A DNA stretch of 64,000 nt, from contig NC_064544.1 in assembly GCF_023856365.1 (NCBI RefSeq), positions 27,127,920 to 27,191,919 of the forward strand. Direction: 5' to 3'. Every line of letters starts with the position of its first letter. Position 1 is the stretch's first letter. Shown piece after piece: positions 55,201-62,951 of the stretch. The notes beneath the pieces were generated by a model. It was not told the origin of the DNA and ran no database searches. It saw only the letters and a program-made list of their open reading frames with translations. Origin of the DNA: Brienomyrus brachyistius. Taxonomy: Eukaryota > Chordata > Actinopteri > Osteoglossiformes > Mormyridae. Position numbers and translations under genes: made by a program.

Positions 55201-58200
55201 CTCATGCTTAGCTGAGTCCTGCACATGTGCTATTTGCCTTACTTGTACATTGCTTCAGACAAAAGTGTGTGCTAAATATTTTAAATGTAAAAATGTAGTA
55301 GTGAAATTCAGTACAGAGATTTCATTTGGGAAGAAATTCTTCAAAGAAGAGCTTACTTGTAACCACCTGGCGAGACTATAAATAGGGTGGGTCAGAAGAC
55401 GCCGTTCTAGACACAAGCAGCCATGTCCTCAGTGCAAGTGGAGTTGCCAGTGAACAGGAAGCCTGCGAGTGCACTTCTGATGCCTGCTTCTTTTTTTCAT
55501 GAAGACCACAAGCAGCCTTTGCAAATCTGCTGTTCTGCATTTCAAGGGTGAAGCGTAACGGTTCGGTGACTGAAACTGCAGTAAGCTACTGCCCTGACTT
55601 GCTGCATTTCCTTTCTGTAAACACCTTCGTGCCGTTGGGTTCTGCTAGTGCATGCAATCCTCTGTTATCAGCCATGCTAGGAGACGAGCTCGCAGAGTAA
55701 ACCATCCTGCGTTTGCACATTTCATCATTATTTCAGGACTTCTCAAAAGGTTACACCTGATTATAATGAGACTGGAAGACAGATCACATCATAACTAAAA
55801 CAAATCACAACCATAACCCTTGAATTTCCGTCTTCTCAGAATATCACTGCATGCCATCAGCACACCTTCTTTCCGGATTGGTAATGATCAGCAGACTAAG
55901 TGTGAAAACAAGCAAGCATGTTGCTCATGTTCATAAACCAAAATGTGCAGATCATGCCTCACAATAATACACACTGGTGCAGATGGTAGCTGGACCTCAG
56001 TACACAGCCTTTCCTGTATCCACTTAACACTGTTCAGCCTAAAGGAGACATACAAATAAAAGTCTAAAGCCTTTAAACGTTATACACTTATGAGGCTGAA
56101 TTTATCAACCATGTTCTTTGGAACAAGCACAGGATACATCTCAACCAGGCACCAAGATTAAACCTCAGTCTGTACCATTTAAGAAAACTGAGTAGTAATT
56201 ATGACTACTGACATCTTCAGTGACCTTGTAGGTTAAGTACCTAATGACTGTTACAGCTCACCAGTGTCCAAGTATGGTGCCAATATGATTGCAACCACTT
56301 CCTCGGCGTTCTCTGACCCACAACTAAAAAGAACGCACCATTAAAAACACCAGCACATGCCCACTTCCTGTTTTGTACATGCATGAGCCTTCATTTCAGC
56401 TGAAAGTGAAAAGGTGATGTGTGATAAGTGCAGTCAGGTTTTAATGGCTATACATGCAGAACCACATGCATGTATGATCTATAAAAGGGAAAATATAAAA
56501 TACCATGCATGTTGTATGTTGTTTTAGTGTACTCATCTACTCTATGTACTCCACCGAGATGCATGGAAATAAACCAGTATTTTAAGCAGAAAGCTATTTA
56601 GTAATACACTAGTTCACATGAAAGGGAATAAAATTATATTCATAAAATTAATAATAAATAATTAAATGATCTCATTACTGATGTCTCAGACGTGCGTTTA
56701 ATTCCCAGTTCAAGTCATCAAATTTTTACTCTTCCCGCCATTTTCCAGCCAATCATCAGCTATGGATGGGTGTGGCGCCCATAACAAGCAGCATTAGTTA
56801 TTATGCAGTACAGCAGCTGTCAATTATAGCTGTTGGCGCTGCAGTACTGATCCACGAGAGGGCACAACCATGCCATATCTTTGGACTGTGAGAGGAAGCC
56901 AGAGCACTCCGAGGCAGCCTACACAACAGGGGAAGCACATGCACATCACGCAGACAGAGGGCAGGGCTGAGCTTCAAACCTGCAACCCTAGAGGTGCACC
57001 ACCCTCTGGGCCAGACTGCCAGCTTTGTGTTCAAGTATCATTTTCTAAATGTTCCAATCACAGCTTTCTGACAATGATTCCTAGGATTATGCCTGCCACC
57101 CAGGTAGAATAAACATGTCTGACATTCTTGACCCATAAGATGAAAGTAAAGCATGGTCCTGGCAGAATGGCTTATGGGCACGTTAAACAAATCAACGGGG
57201 AGTGCTCGTCTGATCCATAACATCTCTACGGGCTGTTTGCCGATGAGCATTCTGAGAAATGCTAAGGAGGAGGGATGTACAGACCCGAAGTATGTGGACA
57301 AACCTCCTCTCCCCAGACTTCTGTTCCAACTAGGCTGCCTTCTGCTGTTCCCCTCTTAACCGCTGTTGGGGAATCCTGCTAATTGTTTGCACATTGCCCT
57401 CTTCCTCTCACTCAATTAAAGCCACGCAGCCCCATTTCTGTAAGCCGGCTGCTCCGAGCAGATAAGAGCAGGTTTTCGACGTGATAGTTTAGCCCTGATT
57501 AAAGCCAGTGGAGTTACACTGTGAATGTTCTTCACAGGGCCCCAGTTTGGGCATTTGCGATGTCTGTTAATGGTTCAGCTCATGGTGAGCCATTTTCCAC
57601 CCATCAGAGGCAAATGGGCCAAGGAACAGGGAATGGACATCTTAAAAATCCACTTCAATTTTTCAGATCAGCCCAAAAGATGGAGATGTACAGCTAGAGA
57701 AAGCCCTGTGTGGCTGGAATTTATCGGCACGATTGTGATGGCCTTCAACATCTTGAAACAATTTCAACCTTGCTGGGGGCCTTGACACAGTATCTCAAAC
57801 ATTCAGGGAAAATGTTTGACTTTCTTTTTTTCTAGTTTTATTTGTTCCCCTAAACTATTCATTTCAGAGAGATTCTGCAACAATAATTTAACAATAATTT
57901 CCCCATGATAAACCTGAACATGCATGATCGTTAGTTCTACACCTAGAGGCTACGTTGAATTCCTCAAACTGTCCATGGAATCCGTTTCCCTCAGCAAAGC
58001 CAGTGACACATTGTCTTTTCTACCATCTATTTACACATTAACATGAAATTAACCTTCATCATGTTGGGCATGCGTGATCTGTAATTAAATGGTTCAATCA
58101 GAGCCTCATTGAAATGTACTGTGATTCCATTGCAACATGTTTGTGTAAAAACCTTTCATTTGTTTTAATCTTAAAGCCACAAATCACAAGAAACAGCGTT

Positions 58201-59593
58201 CCAACTTCGAAGTTGCCTTATGTCTGTAATAAGAAAAGTATTTTCTTTCAGCCAAAGGAAATTCAAACAGTGAATGGTGTTTTAAGCACCAACAAACCAA
58301 TAACATACATCTAAACTGGCATTCCAAAGAGGGACATAAATAACTAAAAAAAAGACAGACAAAAAACAAAACGGCAAAACAGAATGAACAAAAATGTTGC
58401 TTAAAGCCCAACATATAAGTGCCTAACAGTTATCACACTTCTCTACAATGACAGATTTTGACACAACACACAGACAAACAGAAGACAAAGCATTGCTGCA
58501 TGCCATACAATATAACATTGCTATATTCTATGCAAAGGCCTTCTGATTTATTTAATATTTCATATTTATCTTATCGTTTATGTTATGTACAAGATCTATA
58601 GCGCAAAGACAGGTCATCTGACGCTTGTACACAAATATCCATCTCAGAATAAAAAAATTTAATTAAATAACATTTAATTAAAGATAAAAAATCTGTAAAG
58701 CTATAAGTGTTTCACTGCTGCTTGTTTGCTGAATAACTGATAGAATACTGAAAACATGGTGATGGACTGGGAAAGTTCACATGCTACAGTCCCCACAGCT
58801 CCTGCACAGCCTCCCGAATTCTACCTGGATAACAGTGCTATAGTGTTACGAGTAGGCCTCACAAAGTGATATCAAAATATTTTTTATAAAATACAGTAAA
58901 ATATATTCATCTTTAAGTCTTTCAATTTACTCTTGCCTCTTCTGTATATGTAACTGCTTTCTGAGAATAATGCATAATTGCTGGTTCACTGCTTAAAGAA
59001 ACGCTTGGGTATTAGATGAATGCATCAATAGCCACTCCATACAATATAGAGCTATGGAATGAGACAGGACTGTCTGCTCAATGTTAACACATGACGCGTT
59101 TACAAGACAGGACTGTCTCTCACAAACTTAATGCTTTAGCTTTGCTCAAGAGAATAGTAAACACACAGAACCACCTGCGGCAGGACAAAATCTCCCAAAC
59201 AGTTCAGGTTACTACAGATGTCTTGGCAAAGTGCAAGCATCCTGCAAACTATTGAGTCAAGGGCAGCATCACTCCTTGTGATTAACGTCTGCCTCTACTA
59301 CCACTGAACATTAAAGCGTTTCATTTATAGCTGTGAGCTTTGAAAAATCTTACCGGTATATCCCTATAGTGGGTACTGTGCTGTCGAGGATTTTCCCGCT
59401 ACTTATTCAACTTCAGAGGGGGTAACGTGTCTTTTTGTCAGGAACAATGTCAAACTCGAAAGTGAAAAGTGAAAATCAGACACGATGGCTGTAATGCAAA
59501 CATATTAAACATAAGCAGGCAATATCATCAAAGACAGAAGCAGAGGTCATCTCCAAGCACTCATGGCTTGTACATAATCAAAAAGCCAACACT

Positions 59594-59630
<37 letters not shown>

Positions 59631-59791
59631 ATAAAAAAAAACTTATTTACCCTCACAAATGACGCTCCCACAACCTCCATATGTAGGCTTAGAAAACAAA
59701 TATAAAAGCTTGGACATGTTTTGCACGAGCACAGAACCTGGGCCAGGGACTCACCAGATGCTACAAAATTAAGAACTTTGCTGGATTCCAT
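27682..59791 (-). CDS. slc4a11: slc4a11 (SLC4-family transporter, btr1), complete, 20 coding exons
   Basis: SLC4A11 is a plasma-membrane protein of the bicarbonate-transporter superfamily. Despite its family it is known mainly for H+/OH- and ammonia-linked conductance and water flux, and human mutations cause corneal endothelial dystrophies. Twenty exons, each with GT-AG borders and matching phase, give 853 residues from the ATG at 59791, or 835 from the ATG at 50219. The order is a cytoplasmic N-domain (to about residue 308 of the short form), then the membrane domain starting at [18 protein letters not shown]. Family hallmarks are [64 protein letters not shown] and the C-terminal [15 protein letters not shown] recognised the family from these segments. 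Exon 2, encoding the far N-terminus, is strongly diverged from the mammalian form. The gene is intact, with no frameshift. It lies tail-to-head with eif2ak3. Confidence 0.96.
27880..28049 (-). CDS. slc4a11: slc4a11 coding exon 18
   Basis: It encodes [20 protein letters not shown] and [18 protein letters not shown], residues 758-813. Acceptor cttcacag|ACA; donor ATCAG|GTAAGC. Confidence 0.97.
28262..28457 (-). CDS. slc4a11: slc4a11 coding exon 17
   Basis: It encodes residues 693-757: [16 protein letters not shown], then [20 protein letters not shown], then MALLLKEQ. It contains the most conserved membrane block of the family. Acceptor gccaacag|G; donor GAACAG|GTAGGC. Confidence 0.97.
28640..28820. 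repeat. 33-bp minisatellite in slc4a11 intron 16
   Basis: ATATGAG-type landmarks recur at 28678, 28711, 28744, 28776 and about 28809, giving a 32-33 base unit like GAATATGAGGCCATCATGTT plus GTATGTGCCTTT. About five copies are present between coding exons 16 and 17. Confidence 0.7.
28886..29059 (-). CDS. slc4a11: slc4a11 coding exon 16
   Basis: It encodes [20 protein letters not shown] to [13 protein letters not shown], residues 635-691. KGTAYHWDL and the GLPWMHAA segment are highly conserved in this family. Acceptor gcaccag|G; donor GAGAC|GTGAGT. Confidence 0.97.
29305..29470 (-). CDS. slc4a11: slc4a11 coding exon 15
   Basis: It encodes residues 580-633, from [20 protein letters not shown] to [17 protein letters not shown]. 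The last segment matches FIEQNLVAALVNAPENR of mammals. Acceptor tcccacag|TT; donor AACAG|GTCTGT. Confidence 0.95.
29613..29719 (-). CDS. slc4a11: slc4a11 coding exon 14
   Basis: It encodes [20 protein letters not shown] then [15 protein letters not shown], residues 544-578. [11 protein letters not shown] is a family signature. Acceptor ggctgcag as read ctgcag|C; donor GAAC|GTTAGT. Confidence 0.94.
29914..30150 (+). repeat. GGGGACA..GTCCCC fish repeat, copy 1 (slc4a11 intron)
   Basis: CATGGGGACACAATGTCCCC, then GGTTAGGGCTGGGTAGGGCT, CATAGAAATGAATGAGCGGT and CCCCATAAAGATATG, with a (TG)n tract before and TG-rich sequence after, fit a known type of fish repeat. An inverted copy is at 43890-44140. 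Confidence 0.6.
30344..30602 (-). CDS. slc4a11: slc4a11 coding exon 13 (glycosylated extracellular loop)
   Basis: It encodes residues 458-542, beginning [20 protein letters not shown]. The extracellular loop carries three N-glycosylation sequons four residues apart (N492-G-T, N496-R-T, N500-M-T). It ends in the helix [18 protein letters not shown]. The loop is variable between species, and human has NAS sequons here. Acceptor acttccag|TT; donor AGAAG|GTACTC. Confidence 0.95.
30848..30921 (-). CDS. slc4a11: slc4a11 coding exon 12
   Basis: It encodes [20 protein letters not shown] then GTAK, residues 433-456, matching [22 protein letters not shown]. Acceptor ccttgcag|G; donor AAAA|GTATGC. Confidence 0.96.
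31147..31279 (-). CDS. slc4a11: slc4a11 coding exon 11
   Basis: It encodes [20 protein letters not shown] then [20 protein letters not shown] and LFK, residues 389-431. This includes a membrane helix after the conserved LDFxxFYA loop. Acceptor attgcag|TG; donor AAAAG|GTCGGT. Confidence 0.96.
31398..31511 (-). CDS. slc4a11: slc4a11 coding exon 10
   Basis: It encodes [20 protein letters not shown] then [17 protein letters not shown], residues 351-387. GQSIGG and LTTAPLA belong to the membrane core near the substrate site in the SLC4 fold. Acceptor tatacag|AT as read from catacag; donor AGTG|GTATGC. Confidence 0.96.
31761..31886 (-). CDS. slc4a11: slc4a11 coding exon 9 (first membrane helix)
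   Basis: It encodes [20 protein letters not shown] then [15 protein letters not shown] and STRGEI, residues 309-349. The helix and the AFGSLNDE signature open the SLC4 membrane domain. Acceptor cttccag|GT; donor ATTG|GTGAGT. Confidence 0.97.
34135..34219 (-). CDS. slc4a11: slc4a11 coding exon 8 (linker to membrane domain)
   Basis: It encodes [20 protein letters not shown] then LYPSDFTD, residues 280-307. LYPxDFTDG is the conserved segment before the first membrane helix. Acceptor tccctag|TGC; donor GATG|GTACGT. Confidence 0.95.
34464..34754 (+). other. Unidentified open frame inside slc4a11 intron 7
   Basis: A stop-free plus-strand stretch of 96 codons after TGA at 34461-34463, ending with TAA at 34752, lies antisense in the intron between slc4a11 exons 7 and 8. 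Its central translation ([40 protein letters not shown]) has balanced composition, unlike the low-complexity translations nearby. There is no ATG near its start. A possible acceptor (accacag|GTGCC) has a poor pyrimidine tract. It could be an exon remnant, a retrocopy or chance. I do not recognise the family. Confidence 0.3.
36271..36480 (-). CDS. slc4a11: slc4a11 coding exon 7
   Basis: It encodes residues 210-279, from [20 protein letters not shown] to the acidic, variable tail [14 protein letters not shown]. The acceptor (ttgctgccag|AAA) is preceded by a 17-base pure C tract on the transcribed strand. Donor CTCAAG|GTAGCA. Confidence 0.95.
36495..36511 (-). other. C17 polypyrimidine tract at slc4a11 exon 7 acceptor
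   Basis: A 17-base homopolymer, C on the transcribed strand, ends 14 bases before the exon 7 AG|AAA acceptor (exon starts 36480). It serves as most of the pyrimidine tract of that splice site. Confidence 0.85.
36841..36964 (-). CDS. slc4a11: slc4a11 coding exon 6
   Basis: It encodes [20 protein letters not shown] then [21 protein letters not shown], residues 169-209, a beta-strand part of the cytoplasmic domain. Acceptor cccgtag|C; donor AAGATG|GTAACC. Confidence 0.96.
37134..37215 (-). CDS. slc4a11: slc4a11 coding exon 5
   Basis: It encodes [20 protein letters not shown] then QSWLCI, residues 142-167, matching [18 protein letters not shown] in mammals. Acceptor cttctag|TG; donor ATCCT|GTGAGT. 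Confidence 0.95.
38445..38585. repeat. 24-bp minisatellite in slc4a11 intron 4
   Basis: TAGCCTAGG(G/A)CCC..ATACCCACGT starts at 38517, 38541 and 38565, with more diverged units to the left. The unit includes CCTAGG and GGGGCCCC palindromes. Confidence 0.65.
40002..40016. promoter_or_regulatory. Palindromic RFX X-box in slc4a11 intron 4
   Basis: GTTGCCATAGGCAAC is two perfect RFX half-sites with a 3-base spacer (GTNRCC-N3-RGYAAC), 279 bases beyond the 3' end of exon 4. RFX factors bind such sites in cilia and other genes. Binding here is inferred. Confidence 0.5.
40295..40523 (-). CDS. slc4a11: slc4a11 coding exon 4 (cytoplasmic domain)
   Basis: It encodes [20 protein letters not shown] and on to [12 protein letters not shown], residues 65-140. 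This is the helical start of the SLC4 cytoplasmic fold. The [15 protein letters not shown] segment is strongly conserved. Acceptor tatgcag|TAT; donor AACG|GTGAGT. Confidence 0.95.
40679..40719 (-). CDS. slc4a11: slc4a11 coding exon 3
   Basis: A 41-bp microexon-sized exon encoding [13 protein letters not shown], matching GGCVLLHTSRK of the family. Acceptor cctccgcag|AT; donor AGAAAA|GTAAGA. Confidence 0.93.
43570..43598. repeat. (CCCCCA)n tract
   Basis: Four units of CCCCCA in slc4a11 intron 2 sequence; G-rich on the transcribed strand. Confidence 0.85.
43890..44140 (-). repeat. Same repeat, copy 2, inverted (slc4a11 intron)
   Basis: TGTATCTTTGTGAGGACTCT, CTATGGAACGAACCTTAATC, CCCTTACCCAGCCCTAACCT and TTGGTCCCCACAATGTG are the reverse complement of the copy at 29914, flanked by (CT)n and (CA)n. 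Confidence 0.6.
44294..44410 (-). CDS. slc4a11: slc4a11 coding exon 2 (variable N-terminus)
   Basis: It encodes [20 protein letters not shown] followed by [18 protein letters not shown], acidic then mixed, residues 13-50 of the short form. SPIVCGDNI aligns with SSIVSGESI of mammals and the rest is diverged. Acceptor cccccccag|AG; donor CCCAG|GTGGGT. Phases match both neighbours. Confidence 0.85.
46690..46945 (+). mobile_element. Degenerate SINE/LINE-tail fragments ending in (ATGG)n
   Basis: GATGCCAGTCCATTCCAGGG followed by CACATGTCATGAGC and later TGGGATAGACTGGGATGCC, then GGATAAAGTAGATGGAAGAT and GGATGGATGGATG, are landmarks of the SINE body in scrambled, decayed form. Confidence 0.45.
47775..48125 (+). 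mobile_element. tRNA-like SINE copy 3 with target-site duplication
   Basis: It is very similar to copy 1 (GGGGCAGCATGGTGGTGCAG to GGAAAATGGATGGATGG). The flanks ATAATCCATCCA (47763-47774) and ATAATCTATCCA (48126-48137) match at 11 of 12 bases. Confidence 0.75.
48285..49282 (-). mobile_element. hAT deletion derivative, 998 bp, perfect 8-bp duplication
   Basis: Terminal inverted repeats CAGTGGCGGCTGG and CCAGCCGCCACTG bound the element. CTTCAGTG is duplicated exactly on both sides (48277-48284, 49283-49290). Inside, a minus-strand frame (48399-48665) reads [20 protein letters not shown], like the segment just before the zinc finger of hAT transposases. This suggests an autonomous parent whose remaining exons were lost. 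A 300-bp TA/CA microsatellite (48895-49199) fills the right part. Confidence 0.8.
48895..49199. repeat. Compound (TA)n / (TATACACA)n microsatellite
   Basis: Some 300 bases of TA blocks alternate with ACACATATAT units, then about 85 bases of pure TA. It lies wholly inside the hAT element at 48285-49282. Confidence 0.95.
50186..50236 (-). CDS. slc4a11: slc4a11 exon with internal start (short isoform)
   Basis: Acceptor ttgtcacag|AGG. The first 17 bases read (G)AG GCT CCA CCT TCA GGG in the long form. The ATG at 50219 then gives [11 protein letters not shown] plus one base, and the donor is ATGG|GTATGT. MSKNGYF corresponds to the human short-form start MSQNGYF, so the coding part for the short isoform is 50186-50219. 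Confidence 0.85.
50578..50645 (+). repeat. Second copy of the same dispersed fish repeat
   Basis: TTTAGCAGATGCTTTGGTCC then TAAACGACGTACAAAAGAGG shares the CAGATGCTTT and GACGTACAA core with the copy at 27263. Confidence 0.5.
51505..52570 (-). mobile_element. LINE (non-LTR retrotransposon) fragment with internal deletion
   Basis: On the minus strand, from high to low coordinates, I read [14 protein letters not shown] and [14 protein letters not shown] pieces, then [18 protein letters not shown] (the FADD catalytic motif of reverse transcriptase, near 51960). These are followed directly by [36 protein letters not shown] and [13 protein letters not shown] of the ORF2 C-terminus. The segment that normally separates FADD from RSSDI is missing. 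The 3' end runs into (ATGG)n at 51514-51530. Frame breaks show it is dead. Confidence 0.75.
53111..53342. mobile_element. MITE with 20-bp terminal inverted repeats
   Basis: The left end GCTTCACATTAACTGCACCT and the reverse complement of the right end (GCTTGACATTAACTGCACCT) match at 19 of 20 bases. The AT-rich inside (CATTCATAA, CTTCATAATG) is typical of a common fish MITE family. Confidence 0.75.
56830..57020 (-). mobile_element. Degenerate SINE copy, inverted
   Basis: On the minus strand GGCCCAGAGGGTGGTGCACC, GGTTGCAGGTTTGAAGC and TTCCTCTCACAGTCCAAAGA match the SINE 5' half and its CACAGTCCAAAGA landmark. Confidence 0.45.
59596..59629. repeat. Poly(A) tract, 34 bases
   Basis: A pure A run in slc4a11 intron 1, about 125 bases past the donor of the upstream coding exon on the minus strand, where it reads as poly(T). 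Confidence 0.9.
59755..59791 (-). CDS. slc4a11: slc4a11 upstream first coding exon (long isoform)
   Basis: An ATG at 59791 encodes [12 protein letters not shown] plus one base and ends at a strong donor, CATCTG|GTGAGT. The base G joins AG from the next exon to give E, so the splice reads [16 protein letters not shown]. Mammalian SLC4A11 long forms have ENSPTMSQNGYF at the same place, with the short-form Met inside. That parallel and the phase match support the exon. Transcription is not proven. Confidence 0.65.
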
Positions 59792-59815
59792 GATTGAAAC
59801 GCGAATTCTCCCCAG

Positions 59816-59830
59816 TCAGCCCATCATCAT
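59816..59830 (-). promoter_or_regulatory. Minimal uORF (ATGATGATG GGC TGA) ahead of the long slc4a11 start
   Basis: Three tandem ATGs followed by GGC and a stop lie 25 bases before the long-isoform ATG. If this sequence is in the leader it would give a four-residue uORF (MMMG) and could reduce use of the downstream start. Confidence 0.35.
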
Positions 59831-59903
59831 TTCTCTGTCCTGTCTCAGTAAGAGCAAGAGTACCTCTGATCCGCTCTCTTTCAAACGGGTAGACACTCCG
59901 CAG

Positions 59904-59910
59904 TGAGTCA
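59904..59910 (+). promoter_or_regulatory. AP-1 consensus TGAGTCA upstream of slc4a11 exon 1
   Basis: An exact TGAGTCA lies 113 bases upstream of the long-isoform ATG, in the probable promoter or leader. A 7-base match occurs often by chance, so this is only a candidate. Confidence 0.25.
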
Positions 59911-60348
59911 GACAGCCCTGCCTGATTGCAAATAGGAAAGGGGGGGGGAGAGGGGGGCTGCCCCAGGTCCTACTGCCAACCGCTTCCTTGATTTACAGAC
60001 ACAAACATTAAAAGGCTCTGCTCTTTGCTGATACTATCAGAACCCACAACCTTCTGACGGGTTGATTATTTGCCAGTCCCCTTGCTGAACACCACTGGGT
60101 TTTATATTCGTTTGTTTGATGCATAATAATCAGTAACACACTTTTTATGGACTCCAAAACATATTTTGTAACAATATTTTTAAAATATACTGTTTCTCTA
60201 AATAAATAAAAAAACAAACTACAATGATAATACTTTGTTTCAATAATCATTTACCAAATTATTCAAAGCATACAAATATTGAGACTAAGTGACATGTTTC
60301 CATTGTAAAATCTACTGTTAAGTAATTGTAGCCAATTAAAAAACATAT

Positions 60349-60602
60349 TTGGGTGACACAGTGGGTGGCACTGTATCCTCACAGCTCTACGGGCTGCAAG
60401 TTCAAAACCCTCCTTCACTATATGCATGTGCAGTTTTTTCCTACAGTCCAAATACATTCAGTGAGGCTCACTGGTGTTCCTAAATTGCCAGTAGTGTGCA
60501 CGTACCTTGTGATAGAATGGCATTCTATCTGGAGTGTACCCCGACCTCCCTGCCTGGGATAGGCCACAGGTGTCGCTGCCCAGCATAAGTGGTTAGAAAA
60601 AT
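60349..60602 (+). mobile_element. Degenerate SINE copy
   Basis: TTTGGGTGACACAGTGGGTG, CACTGTATCCTCACAGCTCT, CCTACAGTCCAAATACATTC and TCCCTGCCTGGGATAGGCC follow the SINE landmarks in order with many changes. Confidence 0.5.
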
Positions 60603-61999
60603 GACAAATGATAGTTTCCCACCAAACGTGGAAAACAATAAACACTGGTGTTACACTTTATTTTATATGGAGTCATTAGGAATATACCAAGCACAGTGGT
60701 CCTAGGAATACCATCAAATCAAATCGCACAAGTTATCAGACAATATGAAAAATAAAAAGTAAAACTGATTTTTTTCTGGTGTTGACCTCTGTCTCCTATT
60801 GCTGTAGAATTGTCTAAATCAAACAGAAAAACGCATGGTCTTTGTACTTTTGCTCCTAACAAGAAACAACTGGACATTTGTAAAACTAAAGAAAAACCAT
60901 ACTAGCTTATTTTCAAAGTTAACTACATTGTTTTCTGATTTAGAAAATGTAAAGATTTCACAAACATCCCCGTTGGATATGTGGTGCGAAAAATTCTGTA
61001 TTACATTTATTAAAATGGCATTTTATATTCTTAGTAGCACTATGGCTAGGCATTCCAAAATTGCAGAATATAATAATTTTGCACCTGAAAGTTAATATAT
61101 TAAAGCTAACAGCATTACTAGAAAGCAGGATACAGTATGTACTATAATTACATAGTACCAATAGGTACATGTAGCCCCTGTTCATCACAGGATGCTTGTT
61201 TCACACTAGCCACACTTTTTCATAAACAACCCAAATCAAATTTGCATATATAGCACAAAAAACTGTAGATCTCTGGCTATCACAGAGCATTTTGCATGTT
61301 GCAGTAGTTTTGGAAAGGGAGGTTGGGGTAAAACATTGGTGAAACTTAAAAATGTTCCACAGCACTCCAAATAATACCATTTACATTTAACGATATTGCA
61401 AACTTTCTTTGTTGTTTGCTTGTGAAAACTTTGCACCTTTGTTACTAGTCAGGAATGTTTTGTACTTTTAACTCGGCTGTGGGCTGAATTAATGCAGTTT
61501 TTATTGCAGATAGTTTATGCTTTAGTATGGGCACTTCAATAAGCTAACAGCATTAAGCGAGAGACTGGGCTGCAGCCAGCTCACAGAACCAGAGGCATCC
61601 CGCCTCAGTCTGTGACCAGAACTTACTTAAGGTATGTATATCATTAAGGTATTAAGAAGTCTTCATTTCGAGAAAATGCAGCTGAGCATAAATGAACACA
61701 CAACCAACAGGTAGGGACTAGGAGGAACTGGGCTAACAGCTGTATCTCACCTGCTCTCAAAAGGTTCTGCTACTGTGACATTATCAGCAGCTTCTCTGGG
61801 CCTCCCATTGGCTCATTATGTTCACCTTCACTCACAGAGGACAGTGATACCACCCCTGCATTTTAATAAACAAAAACAGCTAAGAAAAGAGATGAAATAC
61901 TGATACGTTACTTTCAGCTTGCTTTGCAACATTGGATACAGACTCATGTTACTCTCTTAAGTTGACTGTTTTCACATCATAATTTCCTTAGCTTATCTA

Positions 62000-62395
62000 A
62001 TTGTATGAAATCCTGCTGTGCTATGGTACAGATGACAGAGAGCCAGCTGTGCTATAGTACAGTTCATTGTAGAAGGGCCTGCTGTGCTATGGTATAGATG
62101 AATGTAAAAGAGCCTGCTGTGCTATAACAAAAATGACTGAAAGAGAACCAGATGTGCTATGGTACAGATCATTGTGGAAGTGCCTGCTCTGGTATGGTGC
62201 AGATGATTGTAGGAGAGCCAGCTGTGTTATGGTACAGGTGAATTTAGGAGGGCCAGCTGTGCTATGGTACAGATGATTGTAAAAGAGCCAGCTGTTATGG
62301 TACAGATGATTGTATGAAAATCTGGTGTGCTATGGTACAGCTGATTACAGGAGCTCCTACTGAACTATGGTACAGAACACTGCAATAGAAAACAA
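62000..62395. repeat. 35-bp minisatellite upstream of slc4a11
   Basis: The block CTATGGTACAGATGATTGTA recurs at 62021, 62052, 62087, 62122, 62157, 62192, 62227, 62262, 62295, 62330 and 62365. Most intervals are exactly 35 bases. About eleven units are present, with GAGCCAGCTGTG between the blocks. Confidence 0.85.
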
Positions 62396-62937
62396 CACAC
62401 AATCTGAATGTTCAGACAAATAATCTAATAATTAAGAAAATTATATAAACTTGCGGATTTCAGGATTTCAGGCGGTGAAGAGCACACTGCATGTATTATA
62501 AAACAAGAGACTGTCATGATATTTATTTTCAGCTCAAGCCAGGGAGTCTATTATCTTGTTAGGATGTGTTCCCCTGGGCAAACCTGGGACGCTGGCATCC
62601 GTCTCACATCAGCTGCCAACTCTCTCCAAATTCCAGAACATAGCTGAACCCTGGACCCCATGCCTGCGTGTTTTGTTGTAGGACCTACAAGTCTTGTAAA
62701 ATCCTTTCACCATTTTAATTGGCATCCAAGGGTAGTTCCACAACACACCCCGGGCTCTCAGTAAATTTAAAATTTTAGAAAGTACAAAGCACCTTGTATG
62801 CTGATAGATGCAGGCCAACAACATGGAATGACCCCGTGGGCAATAAAAGTACTCTGTCGGCATCTTAATAATGGTGGGTGAGGCAAAGAGGTCTGCGATG
62901 TGTGTTTGGAGGCCAGACACTGACGAGCCCCCAATTA

Positions 62938-62951
62938 CCACCAGGGGGCAG
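62938..62951 (+). promoter_or_regulatory. CTCF-type motif upstream of slc4a11
   Basis: It reads CCACCAGGGGGCAG on the plus strand, the same 14 bases as the site at 15355 but in the opposite orientation. Weaker CTCF-like sequences are at 38128 (CCACAAGAGGGCAC), 47259 (CCTCAAGGGGGCGCTAG) and 56852 (CCACGAGAGGGCAC), all on the plus strand. Confidence 0.5.

Larger units (their letters stand above)
50237..59754 (-). other. slc4a11 first long intron (9.5 kb)
   Basis: It contains the LINE fragment, the 53-kb MITE, a decayed SINE, the repeat at 50578 and a poly(A) tract. From 53580 to 56800 and from 57020 to 59580 I see no repeat or exon that I can name. Confidence 0.65.

Noticed and set aside
61740..61830. 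Donor-like GAGCAG|GTGAGA with a CCAAT box 50 bases upstream, read on the minus strand
   Set aside because: Could be a non-coding first exon of slc4a11, but a single donor motif is too weak and the coding exon at 59755 explains the 5' end.
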